Positions 26,068 to 34,850 of a stretch of 64,000 nt of DNA are shown here, in pieces. The DNA is from JAJDFU01 sp964641965. Its GTDB lineage: Bacteria; Bacteroidota; Bacteroidia; Chitinophagales; Saprospiraceae. A program made the position numbers and the translations under genes. Below the pieces are notes generated by a model, which did no database searches, was not told the DNA's origin, and worked only from the letters and a program-made list of their open reading frames with translations. Numbering within the stretch: position 1 is the stretch's first letter; every line of letters begins with the position of its first letter. The stretch spans positions 1-64,000 of the forward strand of contig CAZXLD010000018.1 of assembly GCA_964641965.1 (NCBI GenBank), written 5' to 3'.

Positions 26068-27144
26068 TTAACAAATCCGAGGCAACTGTTCCCCGACCAA
26101 CATATTGACAATGCGCTTGCCTCCGATCGAACTTTGAAGCACTACTTGTCCTGAATGGGTTTCCACAACCTCACCCACAATCGCAGCTTGTTGGGTTTTG
26201 GAATTCTTTTTCAGCGTTTCCAAGGCTAATTCCGCCCCTTCCGCTGAAACTATGGCTAGAAAAACACCTTCGTTGGCCACGTAAAGCGGATCGAGCCCCA
26301 ATAATTCGCACGCTCCTTTAACCTGTTCATCCACTGGTAATGCTTTCTGGTTCACCTCGATCCCTAGTTGGGCATCCCTGGCCAGTTCATTCAACACAGT
26401 AGCCACTCCACCGCGAGTTGGGTCCCGCATCAACTTTAAGTGGCTACCCAAAGTCTCCACCAATTCCAAAGCAGGTTCATGCAGGCTCTGTGTATCACTT
26501 GCGATATCCGTTTCAAATTCCAGTCCTTCCCGAACAGACAAAATAGCGATGCCATGTGTGGCCAGGTTACCGCTTACCAATATCCTATCTCCGGATCTTA
26601 GGCGATGTATTCCGAGGTCTGCCTTTGGATGAACTGCACCCACCCCAGTTGTATTGATAAAGATTTTATCTCCTTTACCCTTCTCTACCACTTTGGTATC
26701 GCCTGTGACGATTTCCGCGCCTGCTTGTTCGGAGGCAAATTTAATCCCAACGAGTACCTCCCAGAATTCCTGCATGCTCAACCCTTCCTCCAAGATGAAG
26801 CCCAAGGACAAATACATGGGTTTTGCCCCACACATGGCCAGATCATTAACCGTTCCATTTACCGCTAATTCACCAATATTTCCTCCTGGAAAAAAAATGG
26901 GAGCGATCACAAAACTGTCGGTGGTAAAGGCCGTCGGACCATTCAGCTGTAAAATGGCTCCATCGTGCCGTTCTTGTAAGGCGGGACTTTCAAATAGCTT
27001 GAACACCCCGCCGTCGAGCAATTTATTGGTGAGTAGGCCACCACTTCCGTGCCCCAGTGTGATCAGGTCAAAATCGAGATTTGGCATTGGGCATTGCAGC
27101 CGCATGCTTAATGGTTCTGTAGTTAGTGAGGAGGCTCCATTCAT
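26068..27144 (-). CDS. hypE: Hydrogenase maturation protein HypE
   Basis: 358 aa. HypE dehydrates the carbamoyl group on its C-terminal cysteine to thiocyanate, the source of the CN ligands of the Ni-Fe site. The C-terminus is PRIC, carrying that cysteine as the last residue. AIRS/PurM-type motifs are LGHGSGGLLTNKLL, FTTDSFVIAPIFFPGGNIG, VNGTVNDLAMCGA, GDTKVVEKGKGDKIFINTTG and RDPTRGGVATVLNE. The ATG overlaps the hypD TGA stop (ATGA), indicating translational coupling. The N-terminal 25 residues before NLDFDLITL are longer than usual. Confidence 0.95.
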   Translation of the reverse strand: MNGASSLTTEPLSMRLQCPMPNLDFDLITLGHGSGGLLTNKLLDGGVFKLFESPALQERHDGAILQLNGPTAFTTDSFVIAPIFFPGGNIGELAVNGTVNDLAMCGAKPMYLSLGFILEEGLSMQEFWEVLVGIKFASEQAGAEIVTGDTKVVEKGKGDKIFINTTGVGAVHPKADLGIHRLRSGDRILVSGNLATHGIAILSVREGLEFETDIASDTQSLHEPALELVETLGSHLKLMRDPTRGGVATVLNELARDAQLGIEVNQKALPVDEQVKGACELLGLDPLYVANEGVFLAIVSAEGAELALETLKKNSKTQQAAIVGEVVETHSGQVVLQSSIGGKRIVNMLVGEQLPRIC

Positions 27145-28250
27145 TCTGCTACTTCCAGTTTGTTTTCCATCTGATGAAAATGGTAATAGGCGGCACAGGC
27201 TCCTTCCGAAGAAACCATAGGTGCACCAAGGGGAAACTCAGGTTTACATTTTTTTCCAAATTGAGGGCATTCAAATGGCTTTTTAATCCCCTTTAGTACC
27301 TGACCGGCAATGCATTCCTCGTTCTCCGGCACCTCTTCCACCTGGATGTCGAATTTTCTTCGGCCGTCGAAAGCAGCCAATGCTTCCCGAACCTCATAGC
27401 CGCTTGCCGGGATGGTACCAATACCGCGCCATTCCCGGTCCTGAACTTCAAATACACGTTCGATTACCTTTCTAGCGTTTGGGTTTCCCTCCGGATTGAC
27501 CACACGGGTATACTGGTTTTCCAAGCGGGCAGTCCCTCTTTCCAACTGCTGCACACACATTAAAATGCCTTGTAGTAGGTCCACCGGTTCGAAGCCGGTA
27601 ACTACGATTGGGATTTTGTAGGATGCTACCAGGGGGTCGTACTCATCCGTTCCCATTATTGTACATACGTGACCGGCAGCCAGAAAAGCCTGGATATGAC
27701 TTTCGGGATCATCCATAACAGCTTGAATAGCCGGCGGTACCAGTACGTGGGAAGCCAGAATGGAATAGTTGGAAAGGCCGGCTCGTTGAGCATGCAGTAC
27801 GGAAAGGGCATTGGCAGGAGCAGTAGTTTCGAAGCCTACGGCAAAAAACACCACCTCCCGTTCCGGGTTTTCCTGAGCCAGCTTAACCGCCTCCAGTGGA
27901 GAATAGAGGATTCGAATATCCGCCCCCCCGGCTTTAGCCTCCAGCAGGCTTTTTTGAGAACCCGGCACGCGAAGCATATCCCCAAACGAACATAAAATTA
28001 CGCCTTCTTCCTCAGCCAAATAAATCGCCTTGTCAATTAGGTTTAATGGGGTTACGCAAACCGGACATCCTGGACCATGGACCATGGTTATTTCATCCGG
28101 TAATAAATCCAGTAAGCCATTTTTTACCAGACTGTGGGTCTGCCCGCCACAAACTTCCATGACCGTCCATGGTTGGGTTACGGTATGTCGAATGGATTCC
28201 AGGTACTGCTCTACTACTTGAGGGTCTCTATATTCCGATAAGTACTTCAT
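27141..28250 (-). CDS. hypD: Hydrogenase maturation protein HypD
   Basis: 369 aa iron-sulfur protein that, with HypC, holds the iron while CN and CO ligands are attached. Signature segments are EVCGGQTHSLVKNG, VHGPGCPVCVTP, CSFGDMLRVPGS and VVFFAVGFETTAPAN. A C-terminal cysteine set binds the 4Fe-4S cluster (ECIAGQVLKG, FECPQFGKKCKPE, SSEGACAAYY). It starts seven bases after hypC and overlaps hypE by four. Length is typical of the family. Confidence 0.96.
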   Translation of the reverse strand: MKYLSEYRDPQVVEQYLESIRHTVTQPWTVMEVCGGQTHSLVKNGLLDLLPDEITMVHGPGCPVCVTPLNLIDKAIYLAEEEGVILCSFGDMLRVPGSQKSLLEAKAGGADIRILYSPLEAVKLAQENPEREVVFFAVGFETTAPANALSVLHAQRAGLSNYSILASHVLVPPAIQAVMDDPESHIQAFLAAGHVCTIMGTDEYDPLVASYKIPIVVTGFEPVDLLQGILMCVQQLERGTARLENQYTRVVNPEGNPNARKVIERVFEVQDREWRGIGTIPASGYEVREALAAFDGRRKFDIQVEEVPENEECIAGQVLKGIKKPFECPQFGKKCKPEFPLGAPMVSSEGACAAYYHFHQMENKLEVAE

Positions 28251-28257
28251 GGTTGGC

Positions 28258-28548
28258 TTAGCTTTTTGCGACTGTGTCTTTTTTAGGCAGATAGTCGTTG
28301 ATCTCTTTCAACTCATCCAATTCACCGATCTCTTTCAGATAGGTAAATGTTCGTTCCGCTTCTTGCTCGTCGACCACGCTGATGGCTACGCCTACATGGA
28401 CTAAGACGTAGTCGCCGATCCGAGCCTGGGGAACCATCTCTAGGCTTGCCTCTTTTATAATGCCCCCAAAATTCACTTTGGCCATTCGAACCTGACCATC
28501 GTAGCGGTGCTCAATGTTTTTAATCTTTCCCGGAATAGCTAAGCACAT
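28258..28548 (-). CDS. hypC: Hydrogenase maturation chaperone HypC
   Basis: 96 aa. The start is set at the ATG giving MCLAIPGKIKNIE: HypC needs Cys2 exposed after methionine removal to coordinate iron with HypD. The longer in-frame extension into hypF would bury it and is rejected. The OB-fold core follows (VNFGGIIKEASLEMVPQARIGDYVLVHVGVAISVV in consecutive strands). The gene overlaps the 3' end of hypF by 29 bases in another frame. Confidence 0.95.
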   Translation of the reverse strand: MCLAIPGKIKNIEHRYDGQVRMAKVNFGGIIKEASLEMVPQARIGDYVLVHVGVAISVVDEQEAERTFTYLKEIGELDELKEINDYLPKKDTVAKS

Positions 28549-30868
28549 GTTGTTCTTGAGTTTTAAAAGTCTGATTTTGTTGAATGCACCAATGAGCCAA
28601 TTGCCCAAACGAAATATTCTCATCGTTAGGGGATAGCTGTTGGTGAAAGAAGAGCTGAAAACGATCACCCCAACGTTGTTGGAGTGCCTCCATCAGTACT
28701 GTATTTTGAAATACCCCTCCGCTAAAGGCTATCTTTTCATACCCGGATGCCAATGCCACTCGTCCAGGCCATTCGGCTAGCGTTAGGTGGAATCGAAAGG
28801 CGATTTCCGCTCGGTCCATACCTTTTTCAAGGGCATTCAAAATGGCTTGCCCTAGCTGGCGCGTAGGGAAATAGACCATTGCTTTAGAGTCCCAGCCCAA
28901 TTCAAAAGGTCGATATTTAGGGGTATGGGCTAATGCAAATCGCCTAGCCTCCTGTTCGAGAAAGATAGCAGCCTGACCTTCGTATTCCATTCGCTCACAA
29001 AGCCCAAGCAGACTAGCCACCGCGTCAAATAATCGCCCCACACTGGTTGTTTGCAACTGTTGTTCCCGATCGAGCAGACGTCGATACAAACTCCATTCTT
29101 GATCTGAAAATTGGTTTTTCAGCCTTTGGGCAGATCCTGGAATCAGGCTGCCAAGGGCCAGTGCAGCAATGCGTGGCTCCCGGGCCATCTTGTCGCCCAA
29201 CAGTAGGGGAAATGGTTCGATATGACCGATTCGATCAATAGATCCATTTTGATAGCTAAAACACTCGCCGCCCCAAACCTCTCTGTCGGTGCCGAGTCCA
29301 GTACCATCCCAAATCATTCCAAGTACTGGCTTTTCACTTTCCACCAATGCATGTTCAGCGAGAATCGCAGCAAAATGAGCTTCGTGGTGTTGTATCTCCA
29401 CCAGAGGAACTTCCAGTTGATCAGCCAGCTTTTTTCCAAACTGGGTAGACAAATAAGCTGGGTGCAGGTCGACGAGTATACGATCGGGAGTAGCCTGCAG
29501 AACCCCTTGTAAATGGTCGACTACTTGTTGAAAATGGCAAAATGTGTTGTAGCCCTCCAGGTTTCCCAGGTATTGACTTACAAACGTATTCCGATTATGC
29601 AGAAGCGATACCGTACTTTTCAACAGTGCACCACAAGCCAGTTGAGTTTCTGAAGACCAAGGCAAATCATGAACTATCAAGGTTGGAGCATAGCCTCTTG
29701 ATCGCCTTAATAACAGAGGTTCTCCATTTTTGGTAAAACGAACTACGCTATCGTCTTGCGGAATGGTTATCTCCCGGTTATTGCTTAATACGAAAATCCC
29801 TTTGGTCAAGAACTGATTTAGAGCCTCCTCGTCCTTGAACACGATAGGATCTCCACTCACATTTCCACTGGTTGCAACGATTGGCCTATCCCATTGCTTT
29901 AATAATAATTCATACAGCGGTGTATAAGGTAACATGGCACCGATTTCATCCAAATCAGGAGCAATTTGTACCCAGGCAAGCGGGTTACCAGATGGATTTT
30001 TACGTCGGAAGATTCCAATTGGTGCAGCAGGGGAGCCAAGTACTTTCTTTTGGTCAGCGGAAAGCTGGGCATCATTTTCCAAGCTCTTCAAGTCCGGGTA
30101 CATAAGGGCAAAAGGCTTGGCCGGTCGATCTTTAAGCCGCCGCAGGCGCTGCAAAGCAGTTGGGGAAGCAGCATCACAAGTAAGCAAATACCCCCCGATC
30201 CCTTTTATGGCTACTACACCTCCTGTTTCCCAGATCTCAAGCACTTTTACCAATTGATCGGTATCAAGTGGATACGGATCAACCCCATTAGGACAGTGCA
30301 TTGTCATGGTAATTCCACATGAAGGACAGGAGTTGGTTTGCGAAAAATGCCGCCGATCTAATGGGTTCTGATATTCAGCCCTACAGGAAGGGCACATGTC
30401 AAAAGGATCCATACTGGTTTTATCCCGATCATAGGGCAAAGCCGAAATGATCGAGTAGCGTGGACCACAACGCGTACAGGTAGTAAAAGCATAACCGCGC
30501 CTCCGGTTACCTTCCTCCGATAGTTCCTTTCGGCAAGCATCACAAAGGCCAAAATCGGGACTTAAGAGTAAGCTGCCCGTTCCTTGATCGGAGCTTTGCA
30601 CGATTTGAAAGGAGGAAAAGGGTTTCGACCCTGAAGGTCGTTTGCGACAACTATGGTTGGTAATATGTGCCAGAATGGGTGCAAGATCCACACAGTCTTT
30701 ATAGAAATATTGAGCAACAGCTTCTTCTGCCTCAAATTCGATCTGCACGCCTTCCAGCGTATTACTAACCCATCCATTTAACCCATATTGTTGGGCTAAA
30801 CCAAAAACAAAAGGCCGAAATCCAACCCCTTGTACCTGACCTTGAATATGAATGCGCCACCGGTTCAC
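28520..30868 (-). CDS. hypF: Carbamoyltransferase HypF
   Basis: 782 aa. HypF uses carbamoyl phosphate and ATP to carbamoylate the HypE cysteine. Domain order: acylphosphatase (1-95, GQVQGVGFRPFVF); two zinc fingers (CDACRKEL...CTRCGPRY and CPSCRAEY...CPSCGIT, about 105-190); YrdC-like domain (about 200-390, KGIGGYLLTCDA, ATSGNVSGDPI); Kae1-like domain to the end (VEIQHHEAHFAAILAEH, IWDGTGLGTDREVWGGE, FSGGVFQNTVLMEAL). The start is GTG at 30868 overlapping the hypB TGA (GTGA), which fixes the start by coupling. The 3' end overlaps hypC. Confidence 0.95.
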   Translation of the reverse strand: MNRWRIHIQGQVQGVGFRPFVFGLAQQYGLNGWVSNTLEGVQIEFEAEEAVAQYFYKDCVDLAPILAHITNHSCRKRPSGSKPFSSFQIVQSSDQGTGSLLLSPDFGLCDACRKELSEEGNRRRGYAFTTCTRCGPRYSIISALPYDRDKTSMDPFDMCPSCRAEYQNPLDRRHFSQTNSCPSCGITMTMHCPNGVDPYPLDTDQLVKVLEIWETGGVVAIKGIGGYLLTCDAASPTALQRLRRLKDRPAKPFALMYPDLKSLENDAQLSADQKKVLGSPAAPIGIFRRKNPSGNPLAWVQIAPDLDEIGAMLPYTPLYELLLKQWDRPIVATSGNVSGDPIVFKDEEALNQFLTKGIFVLSNNREITIPQDDSVVRFTKNGEPLLLRRSRGYAPTLIVHDLPWSSETQLACGALLKSTVSLLHNRNTFVSQYLGNLEGYNTFCHFQQVVDHLQGVLQATPDRILVDLHPAYLSTQFGKKLADQLEVPLVEIQHHEAHFAAILAEHALVESEKPVLGMIWDGTGLGTDREVWGGECFSYQNGSIDRIGHIEPFPLLLGDKMAREPRIAALALGSLIPGSAQRLKNQFSDQEWSLYRRLLDREQQLQTTSVGRLFDAVASLLGLCERMEYEGQAAIFLEQEARRFALAHTPKYRPFELGWDSKAMVYFPTRQLGQAILNALEKGMDRAEIAFRFHLTLAEWPGRVALASGYEKIAFSGGVFQNTVLMEALQQRWGDRFQLFFHQQLSPNDENISFGQLAHWCIQQNQTFKTQEQHVLSYSGKD

Positions 30869-31590
30869 CCCTGGGCGGATTGTAAGACGCCTGCAGCTTT
30901 TTTTGCTTCAACTTTTTCCAGGATCCATTCGCACCAGGCGTCCAATCCCACTCCGGATGTGCTTGAAACTTGGAGGACCTCCAGATCGGGGTTTACCTCC
31001 CGTGCATCTTTTGTTACGGCCTCTACCGAAAAAGGAAGGTGGGGCAGTAAATCCGCTTTGGAAATCAACATTAATTCACTCGTGAGAAACATCCGTGGAT
31101 ATTTCTTTGGCTTATCATCGCCTTCTGTGGTGGCAATCAAAGTAACGCGATAATCTTCGCCCAGATCAAAAGAAGCGGGGCACACCAGGTTTCCTACGTT
31201 CTCTACGATCAATAGATCGGTGGATTCTAATTCGAGGGTATCTAAAGCCTGCCAGACCATCTGCGCTTCCAGGTGGCATATACCTCCGGTTACGATTTGC
31301 ATAGCTTCAATCCCGGTTTCGCGAATTCGATCGGCATCCCGCTCCGTTTCGAGATCCCCTACCAGTACTTTCATCTGTACTTTCCCGGATAGCCGTTTAG
31401 CGGTCTCCTGGAGCAAGGTCGTTTTTCCACTTCCTGCAGAAGAGGTAATATTCAACATTAGGATATTCCGCTTAGCCATCTCCTTGCGTATGGATTCAGC
31501 TACAAAGTCATTGGCTTTGAGCAAATGCATGGTGGTATTATCGCAGGTAATGGTACCTCGAGCAGTACGCGAAGATTTCTGGACCTTCAT
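30865..31590 (-). CDS. hypB: Nickel-insertion GTPase HypB
   Basis: 241 aa. SIMIBI GTPase that delivers nickel to the hydrogenase large subunit. P-loop SSAGSGKTTL, switch region GDLETERDADRI, metal-site segment VTGGICHLEAQMV, and ENVGNLVCPASFDLGED with the second metal-ligand cysteine. The N-terminus lacks the polyhistidine nickel store and the CxxCGC motif found in some HypB proteins, so nickel supply probably relies on HypA and the transporter at the end of the operon. It is the first gene after a 99-bp gap carrying a large palindrome (31673-31696), so a promoter for hypBFCDE-NHL-transporter is likely here. Confidence 0.95.
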   Translation of the reverse strand: MKVQKSSRTARGTITCDNTTMHLLKANDFVAESIRKEMAKRNILMLNITSSAGSGKTTLLQETAKRLSGKVQMKVLVGDLETERDADRIRETGIEAMQIVTGGICHLEAQMVWQALDTLELESTDLLIVENVGNLVCPASFDLGEDYRVTLIATTEGDDKPKKYPRMFLTSELMLISKADLLPHLPFSVEAVTKDAREVNPDLEVLQVSSTSGVGLDAWCEWILEKVEAKKAAGVLQSAQG

Positions 31591-31672
31591 CTTGGGAGGA
31601 ATGTTTTTTGTTTGTTTATCTTTTACAATAAGAAATATAGAAAGATAAACTTACAACACATAGAAAATGAAC

Positions 31673-31696
31673 ACTTTAGAAAACATTTTCTAAAGT
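31673..31696. promoter_or_regulatory. Perfect 24-bp palindrome upstream of hypB, putative TetR operator
   Basis: ACTTTAGAAAA, two bases (CA), then the exact reverse complement TTTTCTAAAGT. It contains the core TAGAAAA-N2-TTTTCTA that also occurs ahead of hupS (37541-37556). Two further half-sites, TAGAAAA at 31661 and TAGAAAG at 31638, lie between it and hypB. The palindrome overlaps the last codons of hypA and ends about 83 bases before the hypB ATG. Assignment to the adjacent TetR regulator is inference. Confidence 0.65.
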
Positions 31697-32055
31697 TGAA
31701 TTGCAGATGGCTCTGCAAAATGAACTCGATGGATCAGTAATTCAGTTCCTGCAACCACATTGTTGTTGGGCAGGCCACAACCAGCACAAACAAATCGATA
31801 TTGTGTAATAGGTGAACGTTTTTGACAGTCTTCACAATAGACTTCCACCGGTATGGTTTCGATCACCAGTTTTACCCCAATCAATTTACCTTCCGCTTCC
31901 TGAACGGCAGAAAACGCATTATCCATCAAAAGGGGTTCTACATTGGAAAGTAACCCTACCTGCAGGTCGATCTGTTCCAACCGCTTCAACTCCTCCGGTG
32001 AAAATTCGGATTCCAAAGTGGCAACTATATTCCGAACCAAGGAAATTTCGTGCAT
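31690..32055 (-). CDS. hypA: Hydrogenase nickel metallochaperone HypA
   Basis: 121 aa. Starts MHEISLV, with His2 as the conserved nickel ligand. A zinc-binding loop with two CxxC pairs follows (VYCEDCQKR ... FVCAGCG, about residues 73-97). It works with HypB in nickel insertion. It starts four bases after the TPR gene and is the last gene of the hupS-to-hypA unit; its stop codon lies inside the operator-like palindrome ahead of hypB. Confidence 0.95.
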   Translation of the reverse strand: MHEISLVRNIVATLESEFSPEELKRLEQIDLQVGLLSNVEPLLMDNAFSAVQEAEGKLIGVKLVIETIPVEVYCEDCQKRSPITQYRFVCAGCGLPNNNVVAGTELLIHRVHFAEPSAIQL

Positions 32056-32059
32056 CGGG

Positions 32060-33580
32060 TCAAGTATTATTTACAAGCGACTTTAACTGTGCCAGTTGAT
32101 GGAGGTGATTATCTGCTTCGGCTATCAATTCCGGATCTTTTACCAGGGTTTTCACTTCATTAGCTTTTGCTATCATCTCAGTAAAACGTTGCTCATTAAA
32201 GGATTCGTCCGAATTTCCAACATTCCAGGAGGCTTCCAAGAAATTGAGCAAGGTAATGGCACGTTCGTAAGGGTGTTCCTCCTGGCGCACATCCAAGGCT
32301 TCCTGATAATAGAACAAGGCTTTTTCGTAGTTGTCCGAATGGATGGAGGGCGGAAACCGGGATAGGGCATTCCCATAGTTGGAACAAATCCGGGCATAAA
32401 TCAGGGGATGCGCCGTTTTGGTGTAGTAGTTGAGTGCTTCTTGGAAGGAAGAAGCTGAAACCCCTGCCCAAATACCTCTTTTTTTATTTTCTGCAGGTAA
32501 TTCGGCATACAACACGCCCAAGCGGTGGTGTATTTCCGCAAACACATCGGGTCGAGAATCCTTTCGAAAAAAGTGTAATGCTTCCTGAAAAGCCTTAATT
32601 GAGGCCTGAAAAAACTGGGGATTCCCGGCTTGTCCCCAAGTATAGAGAAGGGTCCCTTTCTTGATTTGGGCGTCTGCAAGCAGTTCTTCTAAGCCCTCCT
32701 CACTAAAAAAGGTGATTGCTTTATTGATATATCCCAAGGCCTCTGAGAAGCTTTCCTCTATACTGGCTATTTGAGTGGCATCAGACAACAACAGACCAGC
32801 CTCTACTTTTCGCCCTCCCTGCTCAAAATAAGTCAGTGCATCCCAAAGGTGCGATTTTAGTTGATTGACCAATTGAGTATCCAGTGGGGCCTGAACGAAA
32901 GCCATGAGTATTCGGCTCAAATCTGCCTTCAAAGCCATTCGAATAGCTTCCGGGAACTCGATTTCAACCAAAGGCTCGATAAGCGTCCTCGCCTCCACCG
33001 ATTGGTTTAAGTCACCCAGTAAGATAGCCATTTGCCGAGCTGTGTACGCTTTCCACAGATCGTTAGGTGCCTCCTCCAAAGCCTTGCGATACGCACGTTT
33101 GACCTGATTTTCCGTTACGCCCTCGGAGAGGATACCATAATGCATCAGGATCGCTCGATTGTGGAGGGCACGGTATTGATCGAAGGGAGGCAAATCGGAT
33201 GTACCATTTCTGTTTGGAATGGAAACGGGTAGTCCTTGTGTTAAAGCAACCAGGTTATGCAAATCCAGCCTTAATTCAGAAGTAGTATCCAGATGGGTGA
33301 ATGCCTCTTCATGGCCTCCCAATAAAAAATAGATCAGACTAATCGCATTGGATTCATTGAAAGGTAAATCCTGAGGTAAGAGATAAGGCGGCATATTTGA
33401 CCCCCAATCCACCCCTGTTAAAAGTTGGCTGGACTGTACCATTAAAGAGGGGAATGAAAGAACCGAAGGACGTTTTTCCAAAGGTTCAACATGCAGCAGT
33501 TCAAACAATCTGGGGTCTGCTTTTTGTACCCAGTCTTCTATTTTTTTCCTTGATTCAGTTGTTGCAAATATGGAAAGCAT
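32060..33580 (-). CDS. TPR protein encoded in the hydrogenase cluster
   Basis: 506 aa, no signal peptide, mostly alpha-helical. TPR-like helical pairs run from about residue 130 to the end (for example ALHNRAILMHYGILSEG, ASIKAFQEALHFFRKDSRPDVFAEIHHRLGVLY split over two units, SSFQEALNYYTKTAHPLIYARICSNYG, EKALFYYQEALDVRQEEHPYERAITLLNFLEASW). The N-terminal 120 residues are not a recognised domain. The start overlaps the preceding small gene by 26 bases. Its position between the maturation protease and hypA implies a hydrogenase-specific assembly or partner-binding role; no enzymatic motif is visible. Confidence 0.78.
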   Translation of the reverse strand: MLSIFATTESRKKIEDWVQKADPRLFELLHVEPLEKRPSVLSFPSLMVQSSQLLTGVDWGSNMPPYLLPQDLPFNESNAISLIYFLLGGHEEAFTHLDTTSELRLDLHNLVALTQGLPVSIPNRNGTSDLPPFDQYRALHNRAILMHYGILSEGVTENQVKRAYRKALEEAPNDLWKAYTARQMAILLGDLNQSVEARTLIEPLVEIEFPEAIRMALKADLSRILMAFVQAPLDTQLVNQLKSHLWDALTYFEQGGRKVEAGLLLSDATQIASIEESFSEALGYINKAITFFSEEGLEELLADAQIKKGTLLYTWGQAGNPQFFQASIKAFQEALHFFRKDSRPDVFAEIHHRLGVLYAELPAENKKRGIWAGVSASSFQEALNYYTKTAHPLIYARICSNYGNALSRFPPSIHSDNYEKALFYYQEALDVRQEEHPYERAITLLNFLEASWNVGNSDESFNEQRFTEMIAKANEVKTLVKDPELIAEADNHLHQLAQLKSLVNNT

Positions 33581-33881
33581 CTTTTCTTCCTTTTAAGGTT
33601 CCTCTGGCGTCCTTTCGAATACCTCGTTGCATAATCTGGGCATAGGTAAGCGCTTTTTTCTCCGAGGGATATGCATCAATGTAGCGACAAAGGAATTGCA
33701 TTGAATTTCGCAGATCGATGAATACCATACTGAGATGCCATTGGCTTCTATACAAGCGCAAATAATAACGCACTTCCGAATTGACCAGCCAACCGTCATC
33801 TTTTAACCACTCCAGATCCTCGGGCATACCTGCTTTTTCCGGAGAAGGGAATTGGGGAATATCGTCTGAGACATAAATCAT
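33555..33881 (-). CDS. Small uncharacterised protein of the hydrogenase cluster (108 aa)
   Basis: 108 aa from ATG 33881 (MIYVSDDIPQFP); a TTG at 33908 would add nine residues and overlap the previous gene. No family recognised. It has many aromatic and basic residues (YYLRLYRSQWHLSMVFIDLRNSMQFLCRYI) and no signal peptide or metal-binding cysteine cluster. It is embedded between the 123-aa protein and the TPR gene, overlapping the latter by 26 bases, so it is certainly co-translated with the hydrogenase genes. Function unknown. Confidence 0.6.
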   Translation of the reverse strand: MIYVSDDIPQFPSPEKAGMPEDLEWLKDDGWLVNSEVRYYLRLYRSQWHLSMVFIDLRNSMQFLCRYIDAYPSEKKALTYAQIMQRGIRKDARGTLKGRKDAFHICNN

Positions 33882-33900
33882 GAAAGCTGGAAGAAATGAC

Positions 33901-34272
33901 TTAGCCAAAAGTTACTTTTAAAATATTTAATCCAGGTTCACATTCGTAATTCAAGTCCCGATCTTTTTGATCCAACTGTTGATCCACCAACAATTCGTGT
34001 AGCGCAATCGAACGATCTCCTGCGGCATTGCGCATTTTCAGGATATGTTGGGACGCTTTATGAATCGCCTTGAATTCCTTCTGTGTAACTGGCGCAATCA
34101 AAAGCATCTTTCGTTCCGCATAATAGGCCAGGTATACGTTATGCACTCCGCCAAATACCTTTTCGGCTACTGAACCCTGAATCCATAAGTGTGCGGATTG
34201 TAGCCGAACCGAAGTCTTTACTTCCGGTCGACCTTTCTCGCGATTCTTGTAGCCTGGTGGAGGAATAAACAT
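33901..34272 (-). CDS. Small uncharacterised protein of the hydrogenase cluster (123 aa)
   Basis: 123 aa, cytoplasmic. It begins MFIPPPGYKNREKGRPEVKTS and has alternating strands (SAHLWIQGSVAEKVFGGV, VYLAYYAERKMLLIAPVT) and a helix with H-K-A-S-Q-H. I do not recognise a family. The gene starts three bases after the maturation protease and is followed within 20 bases by another small unknown gene. A hydrogenase accessory or subunit role is inferred from context only; the mycobacterial Huc complex has an extra stalk subunit (HucM), but I see no clear likeness to it. Confidence 0.65.
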   Translation of the reverse strand: MFIPPPGYKNREKGRPEVKTSVRLQSAHLWIQGSVAEKVFGGVHNVYLAYYAERKMLLIAPVTQKEFKAIHKASQHILKMRNAAGDRSIALHELLVDQQLDQKDRDLNYECEPGLNILKVTFG

Positions 34273-34275
34273 AGC

Positions 34276-34767
34276 TTATTCAATTAAATCGTTGGTGAGT
34301 ATTTGTACCAACCGGTCTCCCGCTGCCCGCACCTCAGTCGACAGGTCGAGATTAAAACGCGTATCGTTTACCGCAATTAAAAACACCGTGATATCCTCGG
34401 GGTAATCCCCACCAAGCATTTTCTTGGCGTAAGAAAGCGCCTGATCCCATTTTAAGCCATGCAAAAAGACCAAAGGATCCTCCTGAATACTAGCTTTTAT
34501 TTCTGAGGCCGGGAGCCGAAACAGCGTTCCTGGCTTTTCTCCCGAATTGACGACTGCATCAATCAAGATTACCTGTTGCTTTCCCTTCAGACGAAACAGA
34601 ACCTCGAAGGCAGAAGTACCCATATCGAACACCTCTACAGCTGAATCTTTCGGCAAGTGGTCTTTCAGTTTCTGAACGACGTAAACACCTACACCATCGT
34701 CTTCCCTAACGGGATTTCCAAAGCCTAAAATGGCAATGGCTTTCTGTTGTTCCAATACTGAATTCAA
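34276..34767 (-). CDS. hupD: Hydrogenase large-subunit maturation endopeptidase (HupD/HyaD family)
   Basis: 163 aa. It begins ILGFGNPVREDDGVGVYVVQKL, the family's nickel-sensing N-terminus with conserved N, E/D and D residues; IDAVVNSGEKPGTLFRL and LVFLHGLKWDQAL (with the conserved His) follow. It cleaves the C-terminal peptide of HupL once nickel is inserted. The start is TTG at 34767, because an in-frame TAG lies two codons upstream and no ATG is available before the conserved core. A stem-loop separates it from hupL. Confidence 0.9.
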   Translation of the reverse strand: MNSVLEQQKAIAILGFGNPVREDDGVGVYVVQKLKDHLPKDSAVEVFDMGTSAFEVLFRLKGKQQVILIDAVVNSGEKPGTLFRLPASEIKASIQEDPLVFLHGLKWDQALSYAKKMLGGDYPEDITVFLIAVNDTRFNLDLSTEVRAAGDRLVQILTNDLIE

Positions 34768-34796
34768 TCGCTACTGGTTTTTATCAGACAGAGAAG

Positions 34797-34828
34797 ACAG
34801 CCTGTCTCCAAAGAGAGAAACAGGCTGT
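34797..34828 (-). promoter_or_regulatory. Stem-loop between hupL and the maturation protease
   Basis: ACAGCCTGT (34797-34805) and ACAGGCTGT (34820-34828) form a perfect 9-bp stem in the 83-bp gap after hupL. No strong T-run follows on the minus strand. It may stabilise the hupSL message or partly terminate transcription, giving more HupS and HupL than accessory proteins. Confidence 0.55.
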
Positions 34829-34850
34829 TAATATATTGGGCGTAGAGAAC

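Noticed and set aside
28258..28668. Longer hypC start at 28668
   Set aside because: HypC requires cysteine as residue two; only the ATG at 28548 satisfies this.
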